Assembly (NCBI GenBank): GCA_937959265.1
Contig: CALGMA010000020.1
Coordinates: 62,001-126,000 of the forward strand
From: an uncultured Anaerolineae bacterium
GTDB taxonomy: Bacteria > Chloroflexota > Anaerolineae > J036 > Brachytrichaceae
DNA length: 64,000 nt
Direction: 5' to 3'
Positions within the stretch are counted from its first letter, which is position 1. Every line of letters starts with the position of its first letter. The notes below the pieces were generated by a model that saw only the letters and a program-made list of their open reading frames with translations, was not told the DNA's origin and did no database searches. This document shows, in pieces, positions 1 to 8,199 of this stretch. Made by a program: the position numbers and the translations under genes.

Positions 1-538
1 GGTTGGTATTTCCGAAATCTTGCATGCTAGCCCAGACGTGTGAGCCCGTCAGATAGACTATTCGCCCCGATGGCTCTGCGAAGTAGCGTGGGTTAGCTGA
101 GCTGACGCGCAGCGGACCTGGAGCGGATTCAACGGCACGTGCAGTTAGCGGTAAATAAACTGCTGAACTGGACACGGCAGGCCTGGGAGGTGCTGGTTGG
201 TCTGATAGCTCAGATGGAGGCGTTTGCAAATGTATGAGCACTAGTGATGTGCACGCAGTCACTCCAGTGAGTGCGAACCTAAGTGATGTACGCATTGCGA
301 GAATGATTATCTCTTAACTCACTTGACGAATTTGCTAAAACGGAAGTCAAGATTAAGTGTGAGCAGAAGGTCATGCTTGACCCGCGACGAACGATCCATG
401 ACGACAGCTTGCTTTCATCAATGCGGGTTCCGTATAGGGGGTAGCGTTGGTATTTCGTTAGTTGCCCGTCTTGCAAGCGTTATCTCAAGTGTGGGCTGAA
501 GTGTGCTTGTTTTGCATGATTCGGGGGCGCGAGGGCTT
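1..538. other. gene-poor left edge
   Basis: This stretch is visibly lower in GC than the rest of the window and holds no gene I can support. A 65-codon minus-strand reading frame at 279-476 resembles no family I know. A plus-strand open stretch at about 106-231 would encode an amphipathic helix but has a stop just upstream and no convincing start. It could be the remnant of a decayed gene. No tRNA, terminator or insertion-sequence end was recognised. It ends at the copA stop codon. Confidence 0.4.
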
Positions 539-3040
539 TTACATCTGCGCCCGGCGCAGGCGCAGGCTGTTGCCGATCACGAAGAGCGAGCTAAAGGCCA
601 TGGCGCCGGCGGCTAGGATCGGCCCGTATTGCTGGAAGACGCCGAACGCTGCCGCCGGGATGAGCAACACGTTGTAGAAGAAAGCCCAGAACAGATTTTG
701 GCGAATACCGCGCACGGTCAGTCGGGCGAGATCAATCGCCTGGGCCACGCTGCGCAGGTTGCTGCGCATGAGGGTGACGTCGGCGGCCTCGATTGCCACG
801 TCTGCGCCGGCGCCGATGGCGATGCCGACGTCGGCCTGCGCCAGTGCCGGGGCGTCGTTGATCCCATCGCCGACCATCGCCACTTTGCTGCGCTCGGCTG
901 CCTGCAACGCCATGACCTGGGCGGCTTTGTCGGCCGGGAGCACTTCGGCGACTACCTCATCCACGCCGACGTCGTGTGCCACCGCCTGGGCCGCTCGTGC
1001 GTTGTCGCCGGTCAGCATGAGGGTGAAGATACCGCGCCGCTTGAGTTCGGCGACGCCGGCCCGGGCTTCCGGTCGCGGTGTATCCATCAGCCCGATCACG
1101 CCAATCAGCCTGCCGTCTGTCGCTACCAGCATCACTGTTCGGCCCTCCGCCTGCAACCGCGCGATGTCATGGCCGGCTTGCGCATCCACGGTGACGCCCT
1201 GCGCCTGCATCAACTTGAGGTTGCCCACGGCAACGAGATGCTGTGCTGCGCCCGGTGCCGAACCATTCGTCGTGATCGCTGTGACGCCGCGGCCGGGCAA
1301 CGCCTGGAAGCGATCCACCGGCGCGATGGGGAGCCGGCGTCCCTCGGCGGCCTCGACCACGGCCTGCGCCAGAGGGTGCTCGCTGTTCCGCTCGGCGCTC
1401 GCGGCCAGCGCCAGCACGGATTCGGCCGCCGCGCCGCCGAAGCTAATCACCTCGGTCACTGCTGGCTTGCCCTGGGTGAGCGTGCCGGTTTTGTCGAGCA
1501 CGACGACGCGGACCTGAGCTGCCTGCTCTAGTGCCGCGCCGTTCTTGAACAAAATGCCGAGTTCTGCGCCCTTGCCCATACCGACCATGATCGCGGTGGG
1601 CGTCGCTAGGCCGAGCGCGCAGGGGCAGGCGATGACCAGCACGGCCACGGCGTTGATCATGGCGCGCTGGAAGTCATCGCCCAGCAACAGCCATGCCGCG
1701 AAGGTGAGGACGGCGATCGCCAGCACCGCCGGCACGAAGACGGCCGAGATGCGGTCGGCCAGCGTTTGGATGGGCGCTTTGCTGCCTTGTGCCTGTTCGA
1801 CCAGCCGGATGACCTGCGCCAGCGTGGTGTCCTTGCCGATGCGCGCTACCTCGTAGCGTAGCACACCTTCCTTGTTCAGCGTGCCGGCGGTCACCGGGTC
1901 GCCCGGCTGTTTGTCGCGCGGCACGCTCTCGCCGGTGATCATACTCTCGTCCACCGCAGAGCGGCCGGCGATGACCACGCCGTCCGCCGCGATGCGCTCG
2001 CCCGGCCTGGCCATGATCACGTCGCCGACGGCGATTTGCTCAATCGGCGTTTCGATCTCTTCGTAGGCGTCGTCCTGGGCGGAATCCCTGCGGCGCAACA
2101 CGCGCGCCGTCTTCGGCGCCAGGCCGATCAGGCGCTCGATGGCTGCACCGGTGCGCCCTTTGGCGCGCGCTTCCAGATACTTGCCCATACTGATCAATGC
2201 CAGGATCACCGCTGCGGTCTCGAAATAGACGTGCTCGTCGCTCCCACCAAGCAGGACAAGAACGGAGTATCCGAACGCGACGCCGGAGCCGAGTGCGACC
2301 AGCACATCCATGTTGGGCGCGCCGTTGCGCAACGCCTGATAGCCGTGCCGATAATACGGCCAGCCCGTATAGACCTGCACTGGCAGGGCGAGCGCGAACA
2401 GGATCCAACTGATCATGATGTGCTCTGACATGCGATGCCCGGCCATCGGGGCGAAGTTCGGCCCGAACAGCGTCGCCAGCAGCCCTAGGTCGCGGCTCAT
2501 GCTGAGTGCGAAGGCCGGCAGGGCGAAGATCAAGCCGACGACCATACGCCGCTTGCGGTCGGCGATCTCGGCACGGCGCGCGGCGCGCTCGACCTCCAGC
2601 GGCGACGCTCGATCTGCTGCGGTGGCCTGCGTCGGCACGTCATAACCGGCCTTGCGGATCGCGGTAACGACCTCGGCGATGCTCGCTGCGCCGGGCAGAT
2701 AGGCCACAGACAGGCGCTCGTTGGCGAGGTTGACGCCAGCCTCGGCGACGCCGGGCAGCCGCTTCACGACGCGCTCAATCGTGTTGGCGCAGTTGGCGCA
2801 CGTCATGCCCACGACCGGCAGCTCGACGCGCGCCAACGGCACGTCGTAGCCCGCGGCGCGCACCCGCTCGATGATCTGCGATGCCGAGACTTGTGCCGGG
2901 TCGAACGTCACCGAGGCGCGTTCGCCGGCCAAGTTCACCGTCGCGCCGGTCACGCCGGGCGTTTTGCGCAGGACGCGCTCGATAGTGTTGGCGCAGTTGG
3001 CGCACGTCATGCCCGTGATAGGCAGTTCGATCGCGCTCAT
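539..3040 (-). CDS. copA: copper-exporting P1B-type ATPase CopA
   Basis: An 833-residue P-type ATPase that pumps Cu(I) out across the cytoplasmic membrane using ATP. Two N-terminal heavy-metal-associated domains are visible, each with GMTCANC (Cys13/Cys16 and Cys81/Cys84). They are followed by membrane helices, the intramembrane CPC metal-transfer motif near residue 470, the DKTGTLT phosphorylation motif near residue 515, and the GDGINDAPAL hinge near the C-terminus. CPC plus two CxxC domains fits the Cu(I)/Ag(I) subclass. Its start abuts the stop of the small CopZ-like gene, so the two are almost certainly one transcript, controlled by the divergent CsoR-type repressor. Length is normal for the family. 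Confidence 0.95.
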   Translation of the reverse strand: MSAIELPITGMTCANCANTIERVLRKTPGVTGATVNLAGERASVTFDPAQVSASQIIERVRAAGYDVPLARVELPVVGMTCANCANTIERVVKRLPGVAEAGVNLANERLSVAYLPGAASIAEVVTAIRKAGYDVPTQATAADRASPLEVERAARRAEIADRKRRMVVGLIFALPAFALSMSRDLGLLATLFGPNFAPMAGHRMSEHIMISWILFALALPVQVYTGWPYYRHGYQALRNGAPNMDVLVALGSGVAFGYSVLVLLGGSDEHVYFETAAVILALISMGKYLEARAKGRTGAAIERLIGLAPKTARVLRRRDSAQDDAYEEIETPIEQIAVGDVIMARPGERIAADGVVIAGRSAVDESMITGESVPRDKQPGDPVTAGTLNKEGVLRYEVARIGKDTTLAQVIRLVEQAQGSKAPIQTLADRISAVFVPAVLAIAVLTFAAWLLLGDDFQRAMINAVAVLVIACPCALGLATPTAIMVGMGKGAELGILFKNGAALEQAAQVRVVVLDKTGTLTQGKPAVTEVISFGGAAAESVLALAASAERNSEHPLAQAVVEAAEGRRLPIAPVDRFQALPGRGVTAITTNGSAPGAAQHLVAVGNLKLMQAQGVTVDAQAGHDIARLQAEGRTVMLVATDGRLIGVIGLMDTPRPEARAGVAELKRRGIFTLMLTGDNARAAQAVAHDVGVDEVVAEVLPADKAAQVMALQAAERSKVAMVGDGINDAPALAQADVGIAIGAGADVAIEAADVTLMRSNLRSVAQAIDLARLTVRGIRQNLFWAFFYNVLLIPAAAFGVFQQYGPILAAGAMAFSSLFVIGNSLRLRRAQM

Positions 3041-3259
3041 CTAAAGTGCGATCAGCTCCTCAGGCGGGTAGTTGATCGCGATCAGCTTCTCGCGGATGGC
3101 GTCCCAGCGCGCCGGTTCGCTCCACGTCACGGTGACCATCTTGGTCGCCGGGTCGGCTTGAACCGAGGTCATGCCGGGCATCGCCTTCAGTTCATTCTGG
3201 ATGGTGCGTACGCAGCCATCGCACCCGATGTTGGGGACGCGAAAGGTCTTGGCGTTCAT
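3041..3259 (-). CDS. copZ: CopZ-like heavy-metal-associated domain protein
   Basis: A small single-domain HMA protein of about 72 residues with a GCDGC metal-binding motif (CxxC) near the N-terminus and the beta-alpha-beta-beta-alpha-beta length of copper chaperones. It probably carries Cu(I) in the cytosol to CopA. I chose the ATG at 3259, giving MNAKTFRVPNIGCDGC, rather than the upstream frame start at 3292, because that start falls in the operator region and adds a non-homologous tail. The stop codon is directly followed by the copA start, which implies co-transcription and translational coupling. The motif is GCDGC instead of the more usual MTCxxC, so the exact metal preference is inferred from context. 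Confidence 0.8.
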   Translation of the reverse strand: MNAKTFRVPNIGCDGCVRTIQNELKAMPGMTSVQADPATKMVTVTWSEPARWDAIREKLIAINYPPEELIAL

Positions 3260-3289
3260 GGTTCTTCTGTCCGTCGGTGATATACTTTG

Positions 3290-3320
3290 CACATACCCCC
3301 TCCCCTACGGGGGGGGGAAG
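3290..3320. promoter_or_regulatory. candidate CsoR operator in the copZA/csoR divergent region
   Basis: The 79-bp gap between the divergent copZ and csoR genes contains an inverted repeat made of a C-tract (five C, T, four C), a TAC centre and nine G. This C/G-tract architecture is typical of operators bound by CsoR/RcnR-family repressors. Its position would let one site control both directions. No footprint can be claimed from sequence alone. Confidence 0.6.
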
Positions 3321-3338
3321 TAAAAAGGATTATACACC

Positions 3339-3674
3339 ATGGCCAGCGAGACGACCAAGAAAGACCTGCTCGCCCGTCTGAGGACGATCGAAGGACATGT
3401 GCGCGGCATACAGCGCATGGTTGAAGACGACGCATATTGCATTGACGTCATCCACCAGGTGAAAGCCATTCAACAGGCGTTGGAGCGCTTCAACGCGGTG
3501 CTGCTCTCGGAACATTTGAACACGTGTGTCGCCACCGCGATCCGCAGCGACGATCCACGCGAGCGTGAACGCGTCGTCTCGGAACTGCTCCAAGTGTTTG
3601 GCGCTGCCGGAGATGCCCGAAGCACAAGACGCCTACCGGTGCGCGATGCCGGCAAGCGGCCCGGCCGGACATGA
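3339..3674 (+). CDS. csoR: CsoR-family copper-sensing repressor
   Basis: A 111-residue all-helical metal-sensing repressor (DUF156/CsoR-FrmR family) with the signature helix around RLRTIEGHVRGIQRM. The Cu(I) ligand set Cys34, His59 and Cys63 (C...HxxxC) is intact, which is the CsoR-type rather than RcnR or FrmR-type arrangement. It should bind operator DNA as apo-protein and release it on Cu(I) binding. An AAAAGGA ribosome-binding site lies nine bases before the ATG. The last ~20 residues, rich in Arg, are a family-atypical tail. It is divergent from copZ-copA, its presumed target. Confidence 0.9.
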   Translation: MASETTKKDLLARLRTIEGHVRGIQRMVEDDAYCIDVIHQVKAIQQALERFNAVLLSEHLNTCVATAIRSDDPRERERVVSELLQVFGAAGDARSTRRLPVRDAGKRPGRT

Positions 3675-4068
3675 GAGCAATTTGCAAACTTCCAGCGACG
3701 TGCTATATTTTTAGCACCCGGCGCTGAAGCCGGACGAGGTTTAGTAAGGTGCAGGCATCGTTTCACCGCATGATTCGCTCAGAACCTTCTCCCCACAGGG
3801 CGCCCTTCGTCTTTTCCGCCTCTGCTCATCTGTACTTAGCCCTCTGTCTTTGACGCATTGCGCGTTGAGGACTCATCGGTGCATATACGATCCACACCCT
3901 AGTGTGCGCGCGTCCGTCGCGCTCAGCAGGAGAAAGCTACGCGAAAGAAAGAACATTCGACCTGACCATCTGCCATCCCATCTACTTTTCGGCTCCGATG
4001 CGGAGCGTTCCATCGTTCGTTCAGTTGGTTACGAGTTCTTTTGAATAGGAGAAACAGACAAACAAGCT
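3675..4068 (+). other. long leader of the RRM gene, no recognised element
   Basis: A 394-base stretch between csoR and the RRM gene. The end near the RRM gene is likely its 5' leader. A small hairpin, GCTCCG/CGGAGC with a 3-base loop, lies at 3992-4006, and an AGGAGAA motif sits at 4047-4053, about 15 bases before the ATG. Long leaders are common on cold-inducible RNA-binding protein genes, so a temperature-responsive leader is possible. I recognise no known riboswitch or RNA family. Confidence 0.35.
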
Positions 4069-4482
4069 ATGACTAGCAGACTGTATGTGGGTAACCTCGC
4101 GTACTCCACGACCGACGAAGGGCTGCGCAACTTCTTTGCGGCTGCCGGCGAGGTGAAATCTGCAGAGATCGTGCTCGAACGCGGCAGCGGACGTTCGAAG
4201 GGCTTCGGCTTCGTCGAGATGGCCACCGACGAGGGCGCGCAGAACGCAATCAACACGCTCAATGGCAAATTGCTCGATCAACGCCCAATCCGCATAGACT
4301 TTGCCAAACCCAAGGAGGAGCGGCCGCGCAGCGTGGGTGGCTATGTGCAGGAGCGGGCAAACCGTCACAACAGCGGCGGTGGGAATCGTGGCAATGCCCG
4401 TGGCAATCGCGATCGCCGCGACTCGGATCGTGGGCGCGACCGCGACCGCGATCGCCGGCGAGACGACTACGACGACTTCTAG
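4069..4482 (+). CDS. RRM-domain RNA-binding protein
   Basis: A 137-residue protein with one RNA recognition motif: RNP2 LYVGNL at residues 5-10 and RNP1 KGFGFVEM at 44-51. It is followed by a glycine/arginine/aspartate-rich tail with many RD and RG repeats. This resembles the small glycine-rich RNA-binding proteins of cyanobacteria and Chloroflexota, which bind single-stranded RNA and are often cold-induced. It is a single gene with its own leader and a strong terminator directly after it. The exact RNA targets cannot be told from sequence. Confidence 0.9.
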   Translation: MTSRLYVGNLAYSTTDEGLRNFFAAAGEVKSAEIVLERGSGRSKGFGFVEMATDEGAQNAINTLNGKLLDQRPIRIDFAKPKEERPRSVGGYVQERANRHNSGGGNRGNARGNRDRRDSDRGRDRDRDRRRDDYDDF

Positions 4483-4500
4483 ACGCATCACCCGACCCAT

Positions 4501-4532
4501 GAGGAGCGGCTTTCGGGCCGCTCCCTCGCTTT
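4501..4532 (+). terminator. intrinsic terminator after the RRM gene
   Basis: A perfect 10-bp stem (GAGGAGCGGC with GCCGCTCCTC-type complement at 4517-4526), a 6-base TTTCGG loop, then GC and TTTT. It lies 18 bases after the RRM stop and 22 bases before the TPR gene, so it separates the two transcripts. Confidence 0.85.
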
Positions 4533-4554
4533 TCCAGCAGTTAAAATCGCATCT

Positions 4555-6126
4555 ATGACCAGCGAGTCCACGCTCGGCGATGCGCTGTCGGAGGTCGAAG
4601 CCGCGATTGCTGCCGGGGATCATGATCGCGCGATCGCGCTTACCGACGATTTGCTGCTGTCCTATCCCGATGCAATCAGCGTCTGGCGCGCGCGGGCCCA
4701 AGCGTTCAGCGCATCGGGACGGCCGTTCCAGGCGTCGGAGGCATACCAGCGCGTGCTCGACGTTGCACCGGCCGATATGAGCGCGACGACGCACTTGGCG
4801 CTGGAGCTGAGCGCCTCCGGCAAATACGCCGAGGCGAAACACGCTGCCCGGCAAGCGCTCGATTACGAGCCCGAGGATGAGGCGCTCCTGCGCATCGTTG
4901 CATCCCCCGGCGCCGAAGATGCCAATTGGCCGGATGTGGGCGCACATTTGCGCGAAGGCCTGAACGATGTGCGTGCCGGCTTACTCGACCGCGGCATCGC
5001 GCGGCTGAACTACGTCGCTGCGCAGCGTCCGGACCGCGCCGATGTGCTGGTGGCACTAGCGCATGCGCTTTGGCAGGCCGGATCGCGCGTCGCTGCCGCC
5101 GAGGTGTGCCAGTCCATCCTGGATATCCAGCCTGATTGTCTGAACGCGCATGCATTGCTGTTGGCGCTTTGGCGGCAGATCGGCCCCTCTGGCTTGGAGC
5201 AGGCGCATCTCAGCGCCATCGAGCGCCTCGATCCCGATCATAGCCACGTCAAGGCGTTGCTTGGCGATGCTTCACCGCTCGAAGTGGTGAGTGCCCCGGC
5301 GATTCGTCTGCCTTCCGTCCAGCCGGCGGCGGAGGAAGCTGAAGCGCTGGATCGCGCGGACTGGGTAGACGATTTGGTTGCTGCGGCTTCATCCGCACCG
5401 AAGCCGTTGGAGCGCATCGCGCTGCAGATTTTGCCTGCCGATATGGCACATCCCCTGGAGCGTGACGACGCGCTGATTGCCACCGCTTCGAGCAGTGAGG
5501 TCGAGACGGTGGCTGTCGCCAGCGATGATGTCGTTCACCTCGACGATGCTGCAGGCGCGAGCGACGAAGCGATCCCTGCCGAGTCGCTCATCCCGTTAGA
5601 GTGGGAGGAAGCTGAGGACTTGTCTGACGAAGGCGGCGAAGCGGCGCCGGCATGGCTGACAGATGTGGCGGGTGCCGAGCCGGGTAGCTTTGCCCCAGCG
5701 CGCCCGCAACGCTTGACGCCGGATACAACCGGTGGCGTGCCTGCGCACATCGAGTCGCTCGAATGGGAGGTAGGCGAGAAACCTGTGGGCGAAGCAGAAG
5801 CCCCTGCGCCGGTTGCTGAGCCCAGGCCGCGTGTGCCTGGTGCGCCGCCAACTGTCCCGACAGTAATCAGCAAAGCCGCGGCCGCGCGCGAGGCGATCAA
5901 ACAGAGCCGCTGGCAAGAGGCGGTCAACCTCTATGAGAAAGCCATCACGTCGAGTCGAGGGAAGGCGCTGGATGAGATCATCGCCGACCTGGAGACCGTG
6001 CGCGCGGCGCAGCCTGCGACGCGCGCTGTGCACGAGCTGCTCGGCATAGCCTACGCTCGCAAAGGCGACGTGGACGCTGCGCTAGACGCCTACCATCGTG
6101 CTATGGCGCTGGCAGCAGACGCTTGA
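4555..6126 (+). CDS. tetratricopeptide-repeat protein
   Basis: A 523-residue soluble protein with no signal peptide. The first ~230 residues are tetratricopeptide-type helical repeats (for example the stretch around AEAKHAARQALDYEPEDEALL), followed by an acidic, low-complexity linker of ~170 residues. Another TPR pair lies at the C-terminus (ARKGDVDAALDAYHRAMALA). TPR proteins are scaffolds, and no catalytic domain is visible. It is followed by ndk and gltX 48 bp downstream. No specific partner can be named. Confidence 0.75.
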   Translation: MTSESTLGDALSEVEAAIAAGDHDRAIALTDDLLLSYPDAISVWRARAQAFSASGRPFQASEAYQRVLDVAPADMSATTHLALELSASGKYAEAKHAARQALDYEPEDEALLRIVASPGAEDANWPDVGAHLREGLNDVRAGLLDRGIARLNYVAAQRPDRADVLVALAHALWQAGSRVAAAEVCQSILDIQPDCLNAHALLLALWRQIGPSGLEQAHLSAIERLDPDHSHVKALLGDASPLEVVSAPAIRLPSVQPAAEEAEALDRADWVDDLVAAASSAPKPLERIALQILPADMAHPLERDDALIATASSSEVETVAVASDDVVHLDDAAGASDEAIPAESLIPLEWEEAEDLSDEGGEAAPAWLTDVAGAEPGSFAPARPQRLTPDTTGGVPAHIESLEWEVGEKPVGEAEAPAPVAEPRPRVPGAPPTVPTVISKAAAAREAIKQSRWQEAVNLYEKAITSSRGKALDEIIADLETVRAAQPATRAVHELLGIAYARKGDVDAALDAYHRAMALAADA

Positions 6127-6174
6127 TCCATCACGACACATCTCATTAAAAAACGTAATAGGACCACACAATCC

Positions 6175-6624
6175 ATGGAACGCACACTGATCATCATCAA
6201 ACCCGACGGCGTGCAGCGCGCGCTGGTCGGTGAAGTCATCAAACGATTCGAGGCCCGTGGCCTCCGCATCGCTGGCCTGAAGCTGATGCAAATCTCGCGC
6301 GAGCTGGCCGAGGAACATTATGCCGAACACAAGGGCAAGCCATTCTTCGAGGGCACGGTGCAGTTCATCACCTCGGCGCCGGTCGTGGTGATGTGCCTGG
6401 AAGGGCCGAACGCCATCGCTGCCGCGCGCCAGACCATGGGCGCAACGCGTCCCAACGAGGCGGCGCCGGGCAGCATTCGCGCCGACTTCGGCCTGGACGT
6501 TTCTCGCAACATCGTGCACGGCAGCGACGGCCCTGAGACTGCCGCGCGGGAGATCGCGCTTTACTTCAAGCCGGAGGAGTTGATCTCCTATCGGCGCGCC
6601 GGCGACGTCTGGTTGAAGGAGTGA
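6175..6624 (+). CDS. ndk: nucleoside diphosphate kinase
   Basis: A 149-residue enzyme that moves the gamma phosphate of ATP onto NDPs through a phospho-histidine. The N-terminal [12 protein letters not shown] motif, the catalytic histidine His115 in [10 protein letters not shown], and the normal family length are all present. The stop codon overlaps the GTG start of gltX (GTGA), so the two genes are translationally coupled. A routine housekeeping enzyme of nucleotide pools. Confidence 0.97.
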   Translation: MERTLIIIKPDGVQRALVGEVIKRFEARGLRIAGLKLMQISRELAEEHYAEHKGKPFFEGTVQFITSAPVVVMCLEGPNAIAAARQTMGATRPNEAAPGSIRADFGLDVSRNIVHGSDGPETAAREIALYFKPEELISYRRAGDVWLKE

Positions 6625-8144
6625 GCTTGAAGGCGCGCACTCGCTTCGCACCCTCGCCGACGGGAGAGCTACATATCGGCGGTGTGCGCACCGCCATCTT
6701 CAGTTGGCTGCTGGCCCGGCACACCGGCGGCGAGTTCTACCTGCGCATCGAGGACACCGACCAGGATCGCTACGTCCCCGGATCCACCCGGCGCATCCTA
6801 GAATCGTTCGACTGGCTGGGCATCGCACTGGATGGCGGGCCGGATCACGAAGAGCTGCGGACGATGAAGACGAACGAGGATTACCCTGGCGCGCTCGAGG
6901 ACGGCGAATACAAGGGCGTGCCGGGGCCGTTCGTCCAGTCGCATCGCCTGCACCTCTACAAGCAGTGGGCCGAATGGCTGGTTGAGCACGGCTACGCCTA
7001 CCGCGCTAACGAAACGCCGGAGGAACTGCAACGCATGCGCGAGGAAACGCAGGCGCGCAAGCAGACCTTCATCTTCCGTGAGGAGATGCGCCTGCGCCCC
7101 GATGTGCGACCGGACGAGCCGCACGTCATCCGCATGTGCGTCTTGCCGCGCGACGGCCGCACCGAGTTCGACGACCTGATCAAGGGGCGTGTGAGCTTCG
7201 ACAACGCTCAGGTGGACGATCAGGTGTTGCTGAAGATGGACGGCTTCCCGACATATCACCTGGCCGTCGTCGTGGACGATCACCTGCAAGGTGTGACGCA
7301 CGTGCTGCGCGGTGATGACTGGCTGCCCAGCGCGCCCAAGCATGTGTTGCTCTATCGCTACTTTGGCTGGCAGGAGCCGCAGTGGGCGCACGTGCCCAAC
7401 GTGCTGGGCACCGACGGCAAGAAGCTGAGCAAGCGCCACGGCGCGCAGAGCGTGTTCGAGTTTCGCGACCAGGGCTACATCCCCGAAGCGCTGATCAACT
7501 TCCTCGCGCTGCTGGGTTGGGCGCCCGGCGGCGGCGATGAGCAAAACGTCTTCACCCGCGAGGAGCTGATCGCCAAGTTCTCGATGGAGGGCGTGGGTAG
7601 CTCGCCAGCCGTGTTCGACTACAACAAGCTCGACTGGTTGAACGGGGTGCACATTCGGCGGCTGGCGCCTGAGGACCTGGCCGAGCGGCTGGTCCCCTTC
7701 CTTGCCCGGGCGGGCGTGATTGTGGACACGCCGGAGAAGCGCGCGCTGCTGCAGCGGATTGTCCCGCACATCCAGGAGCGCACCAAGAAGCTGGTCGATG
7801 CCGCGCCGCTGGTGGACTTTTTCTTCAACGATATCCAGACGCCGCCGGCCGAGATGCTGATCGGCCCGAAGATGGAGCAGCACCTCTCGCTATACGCGCT
7901 GCACGAAACGCGCCGGGTGGTCGCGTCGATCGAGCCGTTCGAGGACGCATCGCTGGAGCAGACCATGCGCGCGTTGTGCGAAGCGCTGCAACTGAAGCCG
8001 ACCCAACTGTTCACCATCGTGCGCAACGCAGTGACTGGCAAATCTGTCACGCCACCGCTGTTCGCCACCATGGCCATCCTCGGCCGCGAGACCTGCTTGA
8101 TCCGTCTCGATCGCGCCATCGCGCGCTTGCAGTCGGGCGTGTGA
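6621..8144 (+). CDS. gltX: glutamyl-tRNA synthetase
   Basis: A 507-residue class I aminoacyl-tRNA synthetase that charges tRNA-Glu with glutamate. The HIGH-type signature is HIGG at residues 18-21 after FAPSPTGEL, and the KMSKS-type loop is KLSKR at about 268-272. The C-terminal anticodon-binding half is complete. The GTG start at 6621 overlaps the ndk stop. Sequence does not decide whether it also charges tRNA-Gln. It is followed by a palindromic element and the convergent protease gene. Confidence 0.96.
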   Translation: MSLKARTRFAPSPTGELHIGGVRTAIFSWLLARHTGGEFYLRIEDTDQDRYVPGSTRRILESFDWLGIALDGGPDHEELRTMKTNEDYPGALEDGEYKGVPGPFVQSHRLHLYKQWAEWLVEHGYAYRANETPEELQRMREETQARKQTFIFREEMRLRPDVRPDEPHVIRMCVLPRDGRTEFDDLIKGRVSFDNAQVDDQVLLKMDGFPTYHLAVVVDDHLQGVTHVLRGDDWLPSAPKHVLLYRYFGWQEPQWAHVPNVLGTDGKKLSKRHGAQSVFEFRDQGYIPEALINFLALLGWAPGGGDEQNVFTREELIAKFSMEGVGSSPAVFDYNKLDWLNGVHIRRLAPEDLAERLVPFLARAGVIVDTPEKRALLQRIVPHIQERTKKLVDAAPLVDFFFNDIQTPPAEMLIGPKMEQHLSLYALHETRRVVASIEPFEDASLEQTMRALCEALQLKPTQLFTIVRNAVTGKSVTPPLFATMAILGRETCLIRLDRAIARLQSGV

Positions 8145-8148
8145 GAAG

Positions 8149-8181
8149 AGAACCCCGGTTTCTCCGAGAAGCCTGGGTTCT
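8149..8181. repeat. imperfect 33-bp palindrome between convergent genes
   Basis: The arms AGAACCC / GGGTTCT enclose a second inverted pair (GGTTTCT / AGAAGCC), giving roughly a 14-pair stem with one mismatch, one wobble and a very short loop. It sits five bases after gltX and 19 bases before the stop of the convergent protease gene. It could act as a two-way terminator or be a member of a dispersed palindromic repeat. There is only one copy in this window. Confidence 0.6.
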
Positions 8182-8199
8182 GCATGTGGCACTGCGGTA

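Noticed and set aside
279..476. 65-codon minus-strand open frame at the left edge
   Set aside because: No family resemblance, no ribosome-binding site, and located in a stretch with no other coding signal.
4021..4947. 308-codon minus-strand open frame
   Set aside because: It lies opposite the clearly real RRM and TPR genes and is low-complexity; a shadow of GC-rich coding DNA.
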